A stretch of 64,000 bases of DNA from an uncultured Clostridia bacterium (GCA_947389015.1 CANDVA010000013.1:1-64000), one strand, 5' to 3'; positions 27,513 to 36,750 are shown, numbered from the stretch's first letter. The notes: generated by a model not told the origin, from the letters alone. Translations and numbers: made by a program.

Positions 27513-28102
27513 TGCCTGCCACCCCTTATTATATCAATTATCCAATCCGTCTCGGGAAGTCTGCCGCTTTCCGCCAATTCGGGAGCGGAGGCTAGCCGCT
27601 CCATGATCCCCTGTATACTGCTCCAGAATGTGAACGCGAGCAAGTACGGGTCGCCCTCGCGGAAGTAGCCGTGCTCCTGCCCCGCCGCGATCACCTCCGC
27701 CGACTGCTCGATCTGATTAACTCCCGCGGCGATCTCCCTGATGTGCGGCGGAATTTCCTCGCTCTGCTGGATTCTCCTCATTATCACAAAAAGATACATT
27801 GCTTGAGGGTGTTCCTTGGAATATTGCAGCATGACCTTCAAGAAGCCCTCAAAATAGTCAAGCGGGTTTTCAAAGTTCATTTCGCGCGGAGTGTTTGTCG
27901 CATTCGCACCATATCGGACTATCTCCTCGAAAAGCTTTTCCTTGGACTCGAAATAGTGAAACATCAGCCCCACACTCATATCGGCAGCTTTTGCGATATC
28001 CCCTATCTTCGTGTCCGAATAGCCCTTTTTGGCGAACAGCTCTATCGCCTTGTCGATTATCAGAGCGCGGCGCTGCTCCTTTTGCTCATCTCGTATTGAC
28101 AT
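27509..28102 (-). CDS. TetR/AcrR-family transcriptional regulator
   Basis: 197 residues. The N-terminal HTH (about 10-55: IIDKAIELFAKKGYSDTKIGDIAKAADMSVGLMFHYFESKEKLF) is classical TetR; the C-terminal ligand domain is family-variable. ATG at 28102 follows GAGGTGAG. It heads an operon with the ABC ATPase (4-nt overlap) and the permease, so it probably controls export of a compound that it also senses. Inverted repeats directly downstream of its -10 box are likely self-operators. Confidence 0.92.
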   Translation of the reverse strand: MSIRDEQKEQRRALIIDKAIELFAKKGYSDTKIGDIAKAADMSVGLMFHYFESKEKLFEEIVRYGANATNTPREMNFENPLDYFEGFLKVMLQYSKEHPQAMYLFVIMRRIQQSEEIPPHIREIAAGVNQIEQSAEVIAAGQEHGYFREGDPYLLAFTFWSSIQGIMERLASAPELAESGRLPETDWIIDIIRGGRQ

Positions 28103-28114
28103 ATGCTCACCTCG

Positions 28115-28134
28115 TTGAATGAAAATTCATTGAA
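28115..28134. promoter_or_regulatory. Imperfect palindrome, possible TetR operator half
   Basis: TTGAATGAAAATTCATTGAA: arms of 9 nt with one mismatch. It lies in the leader of the TetR gene, next to a second inverted repeat. Confidence 0.5.
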
Positions 28135-28146
28135 TTTATATTCAAT
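28129..28146. promoter_or_regulatory. Perfect inverted repeat at the TetR promoter, likely operator
   Basis: ATTGAAT-TTAT-ATTCAAT, directly downstream of the -10 box (28147-28152) and so covering the transcription start. This position fits autorepression by the TetR protein. Confidence 0.6.
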
Positions 28147-28175
28147 ATTATATCACGGAAAATATTATTTGTCAA
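28147..28175 (-). promoter_or_regulatory. Promoter of the TetR-ABC operon
   Basis: Minus strand: TTGACA (28175-28170), 17-nt spacer, TATAAT (28152-28147) with extended TGA. It diverges from the pyr promoter 40 nt away. Confidence 0.85.
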
Positions 28176-28213
28176 GGGCTTTTTGAAATTTTATGTTATT
28201 TTGAAAAAATCTC

Positions 28214-28242
28214 TTGACAAAAACAGCCAAATCGAGTATAAT
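28214..28242 (+). promoter_or_regulatory. Promoter of the pyr operon
   Basis: TTGACA (28214-28219), 17-nt spacer, TATAAT (28237-28242). Transcription should start near 28249, giving a leader of about 150 nt. Confidence 0.9.
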
Positions 28243-28265
28243 AAATAGGAAAACGAGCGGCTTTT

Positions 28266-28314
28266 AATTCGGTACGGCGATACCGACAAGGTTCGTGAAA
28301 AATTTAGACGAATT
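28266..28314 (+). promoter_or_regulatory. PyrR-binding leader structure (anti-antiterminator)
   Basis: CGGTA (28270-28274) and TACCG (28281-28285) close a hexaloop CGGCGA, which fits the CNGNGA loop known for PyrR-binding RNA; a purine-rich ACAAGG follows. An outer stem AATTCG (28266) with CGAATT (28309) encloses it. Bound PyrR-UMP would favour the terminator further down. Confidence 0.75.
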
Positions 28315-28358
28315 CCGCGGGGGCAGTCTCCCGTTGGTTTTTAGTGTAGATTTAACGT

Positions 28359-28383
28359 CCTGCCGTTACGGCGGGATTTTTTT
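28359..28383 (+). terminator. Attenuator terminator of the pyr leader
   Basis: CCTGCCG, loop TTA, CGGCGGG (one G-T pair), then a run of seven T residues, ending 18 nt before the pyrR ATG. Confidence 0.8.
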
Positions 28384-28401
28384 ATAGGACGGGGTGAGGG
28401 T

Positions 28402-28938
28402 ATGAACGGCGCGTGTAAAGTAAAGGCGGAAATACTTGACGAAAACGCGGTCGCGAGGGCGATAACGCGGATATCTTTCGAGATAATCGAGCGGAACAAG
28501 GGTACGGACGACCTTTGCCTTGTCGGTCTTTTTTCGCGCGGCGCGGTGCTGGCGCAGAGGATAGCCGCGAAGATCGCCGAGAATGAGGGCAGCAAAGTGC
28601 CTACGGGACTGCTTGACATTACGCCGTTCCGCGACGACGAGCGGCGCGGCGGTGCCGATGACGCGAGCAGGATAGACTTTGACATCACGGATAAGCGTGT
28701 GGTGATAATAGACGACGTTATTTACACGGGACGAACGGCGCGGGCGGCTATCGACGGACTTCTTTCGCGCGGACGGCCTACTCTGATACAGCTCGCGGCG
28801 CTGATAGACCGCGGTCACAGAGAACTGCCGATACGCGCGGATTATATCGGGAAGAACCTCCCTACCTCGCGCGAGGAAAAGGTTAAGGTAATGGTGCGCG
28901 AGCTGGACGGGTGCGATAAAGTGGTGATCGTAGGATAA
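28402..28938 (+). CDS. pyrR: Bifunctional pyr operon attenuator / uracil phosphoribosyltransferase PyrR
   Basis: 178 residues. Binds pyr leader RNA with UMP and also has the phosphoribosyltransferase fold. The PRPP-binding motif is VVIIDDVIYTGRT (100-112), and the ITPFRDD and RGHRELPIRADYIGKNLPTSR segments are typical. ATG at 28402 follows GGGGTGAGGG. First gene of the pyr operon; the PyrR-type hairpin and terminator are in its own leader, so it regulates itself and the genes after it. Identification is secure. Confidence 0.96.
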   Translation: MNGACKVKAEILDENAVARAITRISFEIIERNKGTDDLCLVGLFSRGAVLAQRIAAKIAENEGSKVPTGLLDITPFRDDERRGGADDASRIDFDITDKRVVIIDDVIYTGRTARAAIDGLLSRGRPTLIQLAALIDRGHRELPIRADYIGKNLPTSREEKVKVMVRELDGCDKVVIVG

Positions 28939-28989
28939 ACAATTCGGATTTGATAAACAGAGGATTTGCCTTTTAGATCAGGAGGGATT

Positions 28990-30261
28990 ATGGATATATT
29001 GTTAAAAAACGGCTACGTAGTCGACGCGGCGAACGATTTTGAAGGCGTCGCCGATATATTGGTGGATAAAGGAAGGATCGTAAAATGTGCTCCCGGTATC
29101 ACGGAGCCCGCCGACAAGGTTGTCGACTGCACGGGAAAGACGATAATCCCGGGCATATGCGATATGCACGTCCACTTCCGCGATCCGGGACAGACCCATA
29201 AGGAGGATATCATCACGGGCTGCGAGGCGGCAGTCGCGGGCGGCGTGACAGCTGTAGCGTGTATGCCGAATACCGTACCCGTCGTCGACAACGCAGAGAC
29301 CGTAAAGTATATCATCGAAAAAGCAAAGGGCGCTAAAGCGAGGGTATATCCTATCGGGTGTATCACAAAGGGACAGAACGGCGAGGAGCTGTGCAATTAT
29401 AACGAGCTTAAGGCAGCGGGCTGTGTGGCGGTATCGGACGACGGAAAGCCCGTGCTGAACGCGCGCTTGCTGGCGAGGGCAATGGTAAAGGCACATTACG
29501 CGGGGCTTCGCGTGATATCGCACTGCGAAGATCCGCAGGTCATCGCGGGCGGCATTATGAACAGCGGCGAGGTCTCGAAGGAGCTCGGAGTTAAAGGGAT
29601 GCACCGCATTTCCGAGGATATCTCGACGGCGCGCGAGATCGTCATCGCGGGCGATCTTGAAATGCCGATACACATAGCGCACGTCTCGACGTCGACAAGT
29701 ATGCTGTTGGTACGTCTCGGCGCAAGGTATGGTGCAATGGTAACGAGCGAGACCGCTCCGCACTACTTTATGCTGACCGATGAAAAGCTACGCCTGCGCG
29801 ACGCGGATTACCGAATGAATCCTCCGCTCCGCACCGAGGACGACGTTACCGCGATAACCGAAGGCGTGTGCGACGGCACGATAGACTGTATCGTTACCGA
29901 TCACGCACCTCACGCTCCCGAGGAAAAGGCGGACTTCGAGAAAGCGCCCAACGGAGTGGTCGGACTTGAAACGTCGCTTGCGGCAACGCTTACCGCGCTG
30001 TACCACAGGGGGAAGATCACGCTCAAACGTATCGTGCGGCTTATGTGCGTAAATCCGCGCAAGATACTTGGCATTGCGGGTGGAAACTTCGGCGAGGGCG
30101 AACCGGCGGATATTACGGTGTTCGATATCAACGAGGAATGGATAGTCGATCCCGAAAAGCTTCACTCAAAGTCGAAGAACACCTGCTTCAAGGGAATGAA
30201 GCTTAAAGGGCGCGTCAAAATGACAATAGTCGATGGAAAGATAGTGTACGAGGATAAATAA
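28990..30261 (+). CDS. pyrC: Dihydroorotase
   Basis: Third step of UMP synthesis: cyclises carbamoyl-aspartate to dihydroorotate. 423 residues from ATG at 28990, directly after AGGAGGGATT; an in-frame Met eight codons upstream has no site. Zinc ligands include His60 and His62 in DMHVHFRDPG, a His in ISHCED and one in IAHVST, with the catalytic Asp in TDHAPH. Length and motifs fit the class I (bacterial, AllB-like) type. It lies 51 nt after pyrR. Confidence 0.95.
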   Translation: MDILLKNGYVVDAANDFEGVADILVDKGRIVKCAPGITEPADKVVDCTGKTIIPGICDMHVHFRDPGQTHKEDIITGCEAAVAGGVTAVACMPNTVPVVDNAETVKYIIEKAKGAKARVYPIGCITKGQNGEELCNYNELKAAGCVAVSDDGKPVLNARLLARAMVKAHYAGLRVISHCEDPQVIAGGIMNSGEVSKELGVKGMHRISEDISTAREIVIAGDLEMPIHIAHVSTSTSMLLVRLGARYGAMVTSETAPHYFMLTDEKLRLRDADYRMNPPLRTEDDVTAITEGVCDGTIDCIVTDHAPHAPEEKADFEKAPNGVVGLETSLAATLTALYHRGKITLKRIVRLMCVNPRKILGIAGGNFGEGEPADITVFDINEEWIVDPEKLHSKSKNTCFKGMKLKGRVKMTIVDGKIVYEDK

Positions 30262-30262
30262 A

Positions 30263-30766
30263 ATGAAGATAAAAATACCCGAGGAAAACGGGTTTCTGCC
30301 CGAAAAATACGCGAAATATTCCGATACGAAGATCAACGGAAATCCCACGCTCTCGTTCCCGATAGAAGCGGAGGATGTCCCCGAGAATGCGAAAACGCTT
30401 GCTCTAGTGTTTGTGGATTTTGACTCGATACCCGTGTGCGGCTTCGCGTGGATACACTGGACAGCGGCGAATATTCCCGCAAACGTCGGAACTATCCCCG
30501 AGAACGCGAGCCAAGACGGAGCGCTCGGAATGATACAAGGCGCAAACAGCTGTATATCGCCGTTTGTCGGCGAAAAGGACGAGCGTGTAACAATGCGTTA
30601 TATCGGACCCACGCCGCCCGACAAGGATCACGTCTACAAGCTGACGGTATACGCGCTGGACTGCGAGTTGGACGTTAAAGAGGGATTTTTCCTCAACGAG
30701 TTGTTGGAGAAGATGAACGGGCATATAATTGAAAAAACGGCATTAAATATCGGCGGACATTGCTGA
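30263..30766 (+). CDS. YbhB/YbcL family (PEBP, Raf-kinase-inhibitor-like) protein
   Basis: 167 residues with the PEBP fold pattern: SFPIEAEDVPENAKTLALVFVD near 30-52, then GFAWIHWTAANIP near 60-72 and GPTPPDKDHVYKLTVYAL near 120-137. There is no signal peptide, so it is cytoplasmic. The bacterial family has no settled function; some bind small ligands or affect lipid signalling. It starts one base after the pyrC stop and ends 23 nt before the pyrF start, a passenger inside the pyrimidine operon. A direct role in pyrimidine synthesis is not suggested by the sequence. Confidence 0.88.
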   Translation: MKIKIPEENGFLPEKYAKYSDTKINGNPTLSFPIEAEDVPENAKTLALVFVDFDSIPVCGFAWIHWTAANIPANVGTIPENASQDGALGMIQGANSCISPFVGEKDERVTMRYIGPTPPDKDHVYKLTVYALDCELDVKEGFFLNELLEKMNGHIIEKTALNIGGHC

Positions 30767-30789
30767 TTTGTGAAAGGACACTGAGTATT

Positions 30790-31728
30790 ATGGCTTTAGA
30801 CAGACTTATCGAGAAGATCGAACAGACACAGAACCCCACGGTAGCCGGGCTTGACCCCAAGCTGGACTATGTGCCCGAGTACATCAAGAAGAAGTGCTTC
30901 GAGAAGCACGGCGAAACGCTCAAGGGTGCGGCTAAGGCGCTTTACGAGTTTAACAAGGGACTTATTGACGCGCTGTATGATATTGTCCCCGCGGTAAAGC
31001 CGCAGGCGGCGTATTACGAGATGTACGGCGTGGCAGGCGTTAAGGCGCTCTACAAAACGCAGGAGTACGCGCGTTCAAAGGGAATGTACGTAATCACCGA
31101 CGGCAAGCGCAACGATATCGGCACTACAATGGAAGCCTACGCGACCGCCCACCTAGGCAAGGTCAAGGTGGGCGGAGAGGAGTACGAGCCGTTCCTCGGC
31201 GACGCGCTCACCGTCAACGGCTATCTCGGCTCGGACGGCATCAAGCCGCTGCTGAAGGTATGCAAGGAGAACGACAAGGGCATTTTCGTGCTTGTAAAGA
31301 CCTCCAACCCATCGAGCGGCGAGCTTCAGGACAGACCCGTCGCGGGCACACCCATTTACGAGCTTATGGGCAATATGTGCGAGGAGTGGGGCAAGGAGCT
31401 CTCCGGAGTGTACGGTTACAGCGGCGTAGGCGCGGTCACGGGTGCGACATACCCCGAGCAGATAAAGCGTCTGCGCGAAATACTGCCGCATACATTCTTC
31501 CTTATTCCGGGCTACGGCGCTCAGGGCGCGACCGCCGCAGATATCGCCGCAGCGTTCGACAAGAACGGTCTGGGCGGTATCGTCAACAGCTCGCGCGGAA
31601 TTATGTGCGCGTATCAGAAAGAGAAGTGCAGCGAGCGCGAATTTGCCGAGGCGGCGCGCCGCGAGGCTATCCGTATGCGCGATGAGATAATGGGATATGT
31701 CGGAAAGATCACGACCGCAAAGGGTTAA
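30790..31728 (+). CDS. pyrF: Orotidine 5'-phosphate decarboxylase (long type)
   Basis: Last step of UMP synthesis, OMP to UMP plus CO2. 312 residues, which fits the longer type 2 PyrF group. ATG at 30790 follows AAAGGA; earlier in-frame codons overlap the PEBP gene. AGLDPKLDY is near the start, the catalytic DGKRNDIGTT motif lies near residue 97, and the C-terminal phosphate loop is in GGIVNSSRGI. Part of the pyr operon, followed by an intercistronic hairpin and carA. Confidence 0.95.
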   Translation: MALDRLIEKIEQTQNPTVAGLDPKLDYVPEYIKKKCFEKHGETLKGAAKALYEFNKGLIDALYDIVPAVKPQAAYYEMYGVAGVKALYKTQEYARSKGMYVITDGKRNDIGTTMEAYATAHLGKVKVGGEEYEPFLGDALTVNGYLGSDGIKPLLKVCKENDKGIFVLVKTSNPSSGELQDRPVAGTPIYELMGNMCEEWGKELSGVYGYSGVGAVTGATYPEQIKRLREILPHTFFLIPGYGAQGATAADIAAAFDKNGLGGIVNSSRGIMCAYQKEKCSEREFAEAARREAIRMRDEIMGYVGKITTAKG

Positions 31729-31765
31729 CAATTCATCGGAAAAAAGATAACGATTTGATGAATTG
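31729..31765 (+). repeat. Intercistronic stem-loop between pyrF and carA
   Basis: CAATTCATC and GATGAATTG form a perfect 9-bp stem with a 19-nt loop. No T run follows, so it is more likely an mRNA processing or stability element than a terminator. Confidence 0.6.
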
Positions 31766-31815
31766 GGGTAATTATAGATAAAGAACAGAAGAAACATTGT
31801 TTTTGGAGGCAAAAA

Positions 31816-32916
31816 ATGAGTTTTGAGAAATTTGAAAACGTGCGCAAAGCCGCGCTGATCCTTGCGGACGGCACTGTTTTCGAGGGACGCGGTTTCGGCG
31901 CGGAGGGCGGCGTTATCGGCGAGATCGTGTTCACGACGGCGATGACTGGTTATCAGGAAACGCTCACCGACCCGTCCTACTGCGGACAGATAGTAACGCA
32001 GACGTTTCCGCTTATCGGCAACTACGGCGTGAACAGGATCGACCCCGAGAGCAACGGAAGCGCGGTCTCGGGCTACATAGTGCGCGAGTGCTGCGACGCT
32101 CCGAGCAACTTCCGCTGCGAGGGCGATCTGGACAGCTATCTTAAGAGCCTGAATATCGTCGGCATATGCGATATCGACACGCGCCGACTTACGCGCATTA
32201 TCCGCGAGAGCGGCGTAATGAACGGCGCTATCGTCGGCGAAGAGTTTGACAAGGACAAGCTGCTCGAAGATATCAGAGCGTACAAGGTCGGGGAGGTAGT
32301 TCCTAAAGTTTCTGTAAAGGAAAAGGAGTATTATCCCGCCGAAAACGCCAAGTATAACGTTGTTTTAATGGATTACGGCTACAAATTCAATATTCGCCGC
32401 GAGCTTGTAAAGCGCGGCTGCAACGTTACCGTAATGCCGTACAACGCGACCGCCGACGAGATCAGAGCGCTGAACCCCGACGGCATTATGCTCTCAAACG
32501 GACCGGGCGACCCCGCCGATAACATTGCCTCCATAAACACGCTCAAAGAGCTTATCTCCGCGCGGATACCGACGTTCGGGATATGTCTCGGTCATCAGCT
32601 TCTCGCGCTCGCGAACGGCGCAAAGACCGAAAAGCTGAAATACGGTCACCGCGGAGGAAATCAGCCCGTCAAAGACCTCGCTTTAGATAAAACCTTTATT
32701 ACCTCGCAGAACCACGGCTACGCGGTCATAGGCGACAGCGTTCCCGAGAGCGCGGGCAAGATGAGCCACATAAACGGCAACGACGGAACCTGCGAGGGCG
32801 TTCGCTACACCAACGCGCCCGCGTTCACGGTGCAGTTCCACCCCGAGGCTTGCGGAGGTCCGCACGACACCTCGTATCTGTTTGACGAATTTATTAAGCT
32901 GATGGGGAGGGAATAA
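31816..32916 (+). CDS. carA: Carbamoyl phosphate synthase small subunit
   Basis: Glutaminase subunit that releases ammonia from glutamine for CarB. 366 residues. The class I glutamine amidotransferase nucleophile is in GICLGHQ (Cys about 257), with His and Glu in the later QFHPEA motif. The N-terminal domain (TAMTGYQETLTDPSYCGQIV) is typical. ATG follows TTGGAGG. It ends 3 nt before carB starts, as usual for the pair. Confidence 0.96.
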   Translation: MSFEKFENVRKAALILADGTVFEGRGFGAEGGVIGEIVFTTAMTGYQETLTDPSYCGQIVTQTFPLIGNYGVNRIDPESNGSAVSGYIVRECCDAPSNFRCEGDLDSYLKSLNIVGICDIDTRRLTRIIRESGVMNGAIVGEEFDKDKLLEDIRAYKVGEVVPKVSVKEKEYYPAENAKYNVVLMDYGYKFNIRRELVKRGCNVTVMPYNATADEIRALNPDGIMLSNGPGDPADNIASINTLKELISARIPTFGICLGHQLLALANGAKTEKLKYGHRGGNQPVKDLALDKTFITSQNHGYAVIGDSVPESAGKMSHINGNDGTCEGVRYTNAPAFTVQFHPEACGGPHDTSYLFDEFIKLMGRE

Positions 32917-32919
32917 GCA

Positions 32920-35900
32920 ATGCCGTTAAGAAGTGATATTAAAAAGGTTCTGGTAATAGGGTCGGGACCTATCGTTATCGGACAAGCCGCGGAGTTCGAC
33001 TACGCGGGAACGCAGGCTTGCCGCGCGCTGAAGCAGGAGAGTCTGGAGGTAGTGCTTATCAACTCCAACCCCGCAACGATAATGACGGACAAGCATATGG
33101 CGGACAAAATTTACATCGAGCCGCTGACCTTGGAGGTTGTAAAGCGCGTTATTGAAATAGAGAAGCCCGATTCTGTCGTATCAAATCTGGGCGGACAGAC
33201 CGCGCTTACGTTATCAATGCAGCTCGCCGAGAGCGGTTTTCTCGAGGAGCACGGAGTAAAGCTGCTCGGGTCAAATCCCGAGACAATTCACAAGGCCGAA
33301 GACAGACAGGCGTTCAAGGATACGATGGAAGCGATTGGACAGCCGTGTATCCCGTCAAAGGTGGTTGAGACGCTTGATGACGCTATGGGTTTCGCGGAAG
33401 AGATCGGCTATCCTGTTATCGTGCGCCCCGCGTTCACCTTAGGCGGCACGGGAGGCGGAATCGCCCAGACGCGCGAGGAACTGCATGAGATCGCCACAAA
33501 CGGTTTACGGCTCTCGCCTATCACACAAATTCTGGTCGAAAAGTGCATTTCAGGCTGGAAAGAGGTCGAGTTCGAAGTAATGCGCGACAGCAAGGGCAAC
33601 GTTATTACCGTCTGCTCAATGGAGAATTTCGACCCCGTAGGCGTTCACACGGGCGACAGCATTGTCGTAGCACCGTGCGTAACGCTCGCGGACAAGGAGT
33701 ATCAGATGCTCCGCACGGCAGCGCTGGACATCATTCAAGCGTTGGAGGTAGAGGGCGGCTGCAACTGTCAGTTCGCGTTAAAGCCCGACAGCTTTGACTA
33801 CGCGGTGATCGAGGTCAACCCCAGAGTATCGCGTTCGTCGGCGCTTGCGTCAAAGGCGACGGGCTACCCGATAGCGAAAGTCGCGGCGAGAATTGCGGTC
33901 GGCTACACTCTTGACGAGATAATCAATCAGGTTACGGGAAAGACATACGCCTGCTTCGAGCCCGCGCTCGATTACCTTGTTGTAAAGTTCCCGAAATGGC
34001 CGTTCGATAAGTTTGTATACGCGAAGAAAACGCTCGGTACTCAGATGAAAGCCACGGGCGAGATCATGGCTATCGCGCCCTCCTTTGAAGCGGGAATGAT
34101 GAAAGCCGTCCGCTCTATCGAGCTGAAAATGGACACCATGACTAAAAAGGAGTTCACCCTGCTCTCGGACGAGGAGGTCTTGAAGAAGCTTGAGGATGTT
34201 GACGTCGACCGTTCATTCTGCGTGTTTGAAGCGTTGAAACGCGGATTTTCTATCGACACGATTCACGACATAACCAAGATAGACAAGTGGTTTATCTCGA
34301 AATTAAACAATCTCACGGAGCTTGAAAAATGGCTTGCAAACGGCGAACTGACACAAGAGAAATACGATACCGCGAAGAAGTACTGCTATCTTGACGGCAC
34401 TATTGAGCGCATTTCGGGACAGAAGCTCGCAGAGCGCGGAATCGACCGCCGGCTTGCCGTGTACAAAATGGTAGACACCTGCGCGGCGGAGTTCTCGGCA
34501 AGCACACCTTATTTTTACAACACATTCGACCGCGAAAACGAAGCGGCAGAGTTTATCGAAGCTCACCCTACCGACAAGAAAAAGGTAATAGTTTTCGGCT
34601 CCGGTCCTATCCGCATCGGACAAGGTATCGAGTTCGACTACTGCTCCGTTCACTGTGTGTGGACGTTAAAGGAGGATGGCTGCGAGGCGGTCATCTGCAA
34701 CAACAACCCCGAGACTGTTTCCACCGACTTCGACACGGGAACGCGCCTGTATTTTGACCCGCTCACCCGCGAGGACGTCGAGGCGCTTATCGCTACCGAA
34801 AAGCCCTACGGCTGCGTAGTTCAGTTCGGCGGTCAAACGGCGATCTCGCTTACCAAGCACCTTACCGAAATGGGAGTGCGCATACTCGGCACACAGGCTG
34901 CCGATATCGACGCGGCGGAGGACAGAGAGCTGTTCGACGAGCTGCTTGAAAAGTGCGGAATTCCGCGCCCCAAGGGAGAAACGGTGTTCACGACAAAGCA
35001 GGCGCTCAAAGCCGCTAACGAGCTGGGTTATCCCGTGTTGCTGCGTCCGAGCTACGTTCTCGGCGGACAAAATATGATTATCGCGCACTGCGACGCGGAC
35101 GTTGACGAATATATGAAGATAATCACCGCGACGGAGCTTGAAAATCCCGTGCTTATCGACAAGTATATGATGGGCACGGAGGTCGAAGTCGACGCTATCT
35201 GCGACGGCGAGGATTTCGTTATCCCGGGCATTATGGAGCATGTCGAGCGTGCGGGTATCCACAGCGGCGACAGCATCTCCATTTACCCATGCCAGAACCT
35301 CACGAACCATATCAAAAAAGTAATTATCGACTACACGGAAAAGCTCGCGAAAGCGCTCCATGTAATAGGTCTGGTGAATATTCAGTACGTCGTGTACAAT
35401 CACGAGGTCTATGTGATCGAAGTGAACCCGCGATCGTCGCGTACCGTACCGTATATTTCCAAAGTTACGGGAGTGCCTATGGTCGATCTCGCGACTAAGA
35501 TAATCCTCGGCAAAAAGCTCAAGGATATGGGCTACAAGAGCGGACTGTACCCCGAATCGGACTATATCGCCGTGAAAGTCCCCGTATTCTCATTTGAGAA
35601 GCTGCACGATGTTGACAATCAGCTCGGTCCCGAGATGAAGTCGACGGGCGAGTGTCTCGGTATCGCGAAAACATTCGGCGAGGCTCTGTATAAAGGGCTT
35701 ATCGCGGCGGGCTACAAGTTCTACGACAAGGGCGGCGTGTTGATTTCCGTCCGCGACAGCGACAAAAACGACGTTATCGAGATCGCTTCGCGTTTTGAGG
35801 CGCTCGGCTTCAAGATATACGCTACCGGCGGCACGGCTTCGGTGCTCAACCGCAATATGATAGCCGCAAACCACGTTTACCGTATCCACGAGTACAAGGA

Positions 35901-36126
35901 GCCTAACGTTATCACACTGCTTGAAAGCGGCGAGATAAATTACGTGATCTCCACCTCGGAAACGGGACGCAAGCCGTCGCTTGACAGCGTTCGTATGAGA
36001 AGAAAAGCGGTAGAACGCTCTATCGTCTGCCTTACGGCGATCGATACGGCAAACGCGCTGCTCGACTGCCTTGAAATGCGCAGAACCATCGCGGACGTTG
36101 AGATGGTCGACATCACTAAAATATAA
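32920..36126 (+). CDS. carB: Carbamoyl phosphate synthase large subunit
   Basis: Makes carbamoyl phosphate from bicarbonate, ammonia and two ATP. 1068 residues, full length. Two homologous ATP-grasp halves begin with VLVIGSGPIVIGQAAEFDYAG (first about 10) and IVFGSGPIRIGQGIEFDY-like sequence (about 555), each followed by NPET/GGQTA motifs. The C-terminal MGS-like allosteric domain covers about 935-1068 (ISVRDSDKNDVIEIASRFEALGFKIYATGGTA). It sits in the pyr operon, so at least this copy should be under PyrR control. Confidence 0.97.
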   Translation: MPLRSDIKKVLVIGSGPIVIGQAAEFDYAGTQACRALKQESLEVVLINSNPATIMTDKHMADKIYIEPLTLEVVKRVIEIEKPDSVVSNLGGQTALTLSMQLAESGFLEEHGVKLLGSNPETIHKAEDRQAFKDTMEAIGQPCIPSKVVETLDDAMGFAEEIGYPVIVRPAFTLGGTGGGIAQTREELHEIATNGLRLSPITQILVEKCISGWKEVEFEVMRDSKGNVITVCSMENFDPVGVHTGDSIVVAPCVTLADKEYQMLRTAALDIIQALEVEGGCNCQFALKPDSFDYAVIEVNPRVSRSSALASKATGYPIAKVAARIAVGYTLDEIINQVTGKTYACFEPALDYLVVKFPKWPFDKFVYAKKTLGTQMKATGEIMAIAPSFEAGMMKAVRSIELKMDTMTKKEFTLLSDEEVLKKLEDVDVDRSFCVFEALKRGFSIDTIHDITKIDKWFISKLNNLTELEKWLANGELTQEKYDTAKKYCYLDGTIERISGQKLAERGIDRRLAVYKMVDTCAAEFSASTPYFYNTFDRENEAAEFIEAHPTDKKKVIVFGSGPIRIGQGIEFDYCSVHCVWTLKEDGCEAVICNNNPETVSTDFDTGTRLYFDPLTREDVEALIATEKPYGCVVQFGGQTAISLTKHLTEMGVRILGTQAADIDAAEDRELFDELLEKCGIPRPKGETVFTTKQALKAANELGYPVLLRPSYVLGGQNMIIAHCDADVDEYMKIITATELENPVLIDKYMMGTEVEVDAICDGEDFVIPGIMEHVERAGIHSGDSISIYPCQNLTNHIKKVIIDYTEKLAKALHVIGLVNIQYVVYNHEVYVIEVNPRSSRTVPYISKVTGVPMVDLATKIILGKKLKDMGYKSGLYPESDYIAVKVPVFSFEKLHDVDNQLGPEMKSTGECLGIAKTFGEALYKGLIAAGYKFYDKGGVLISVRDSDKNDVIEIASRFEALGFKIYATGGTASVLNRNMIAANHVYRIHEYKEPNVITLLESGEINYVISTSETGRKPSLDSVRMRRKAVERSIVCLTAIDTANALLDCLEMRRTIADVEMVDITKI

Positions 36127-36149
36127 TGTAACTGTATTGGGAGTTAAAT

Positions 36150-36743
36150 ATGAAAATAGGCAAATATCCCGTCAAACCGTCGTTTCGGGTGGCGCGGGTG
36201 GTGAGCGACGTGCTGTCGCTCGGAATCGCGGTGCTTATCTTTTCGGTGACGGTGAACTTTATCACGCAGTACCGCTTGATGCTCCAAAAGATAGGCGCGG
36301 AGGGCGTATCCGAGATCGAGGACAGCTATATATCCGCATTTTCATGGAGCTATTGGCTGTCGCTGATATTCCCCGCGCTTGTGGTGGGAGTGTTCGCGGC
36401 ATACCTGATACTCACGCTTACGAGCCGCAAGCTCTCGAAATTCAACATTACAAAGCGCACCGCACAGGACGTATACGACTGGTACGCGTTCTGCGTGTCG
36501 GTCTGCAAGATCCCCGTGCTTATGGGCATTTTTGACATTATGTATATTTTCCATCAACGTATGCTTGGCGACAAGATCAGCTTTTTCAGCCTGCAGGTGC
36601 TGCTTGATATTGTTATCGTGGCGATAATAATTCGCTTTACGATGCACAGAATAAGAAAGATAACCGAAACTGAGGAAACTGTTCGGAACGCGGATGACTC
36701 CGTTGTTAAAGTCCGTGTTGTTGATAATGACGATAAGGAGTAA
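36150..36743 (+). CDS. Uncharacterised four-helix membrane protein in the pyr operon
   Basis: 197 residues, not recognised. Four hydrophobic segments at about 18-40, 62-88, 112-136 and 140-160, with an acidic C-terminal tail (ADDSVVKVRVVDNDDKE). It lies 23 nt after carB and 7 nt before pyrK. The arrangement recalls a DUF2975-type small membrane protein, but this is not certain. Nothing in it suggests an enzyme. It could be a passenger, or could tie pyrimidine flux to the membrane where PyrD-PyrK electron transfer ends; the latter is speculation. Confidence 0.7.
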   Translation: MKIGKYPVKPSFRVARVVSDVLSLGIAVLIFSVTVNFITQYRLMLQKIGAEGVSEIEDSYISAFSWSYWLSLIFPALVVGVFAAYLILTLTSRKLSKFNITKRTAQDVYDWYAFCVSVCKIPVLMGIFDIMYIFHQRMLGDKISFFSLQVLLDIVIVAIIIRFTMHRIRKITETEETVRNADDSVVKVRVVDNDDKE

Positions 36744-36750
36744 CATATTA

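Noticed and set aside
34666-35403. Minus-strand open frame of 245 codons inside carB
   Set aside because: Shadow of carB's conserved second half; no start signals or family match.
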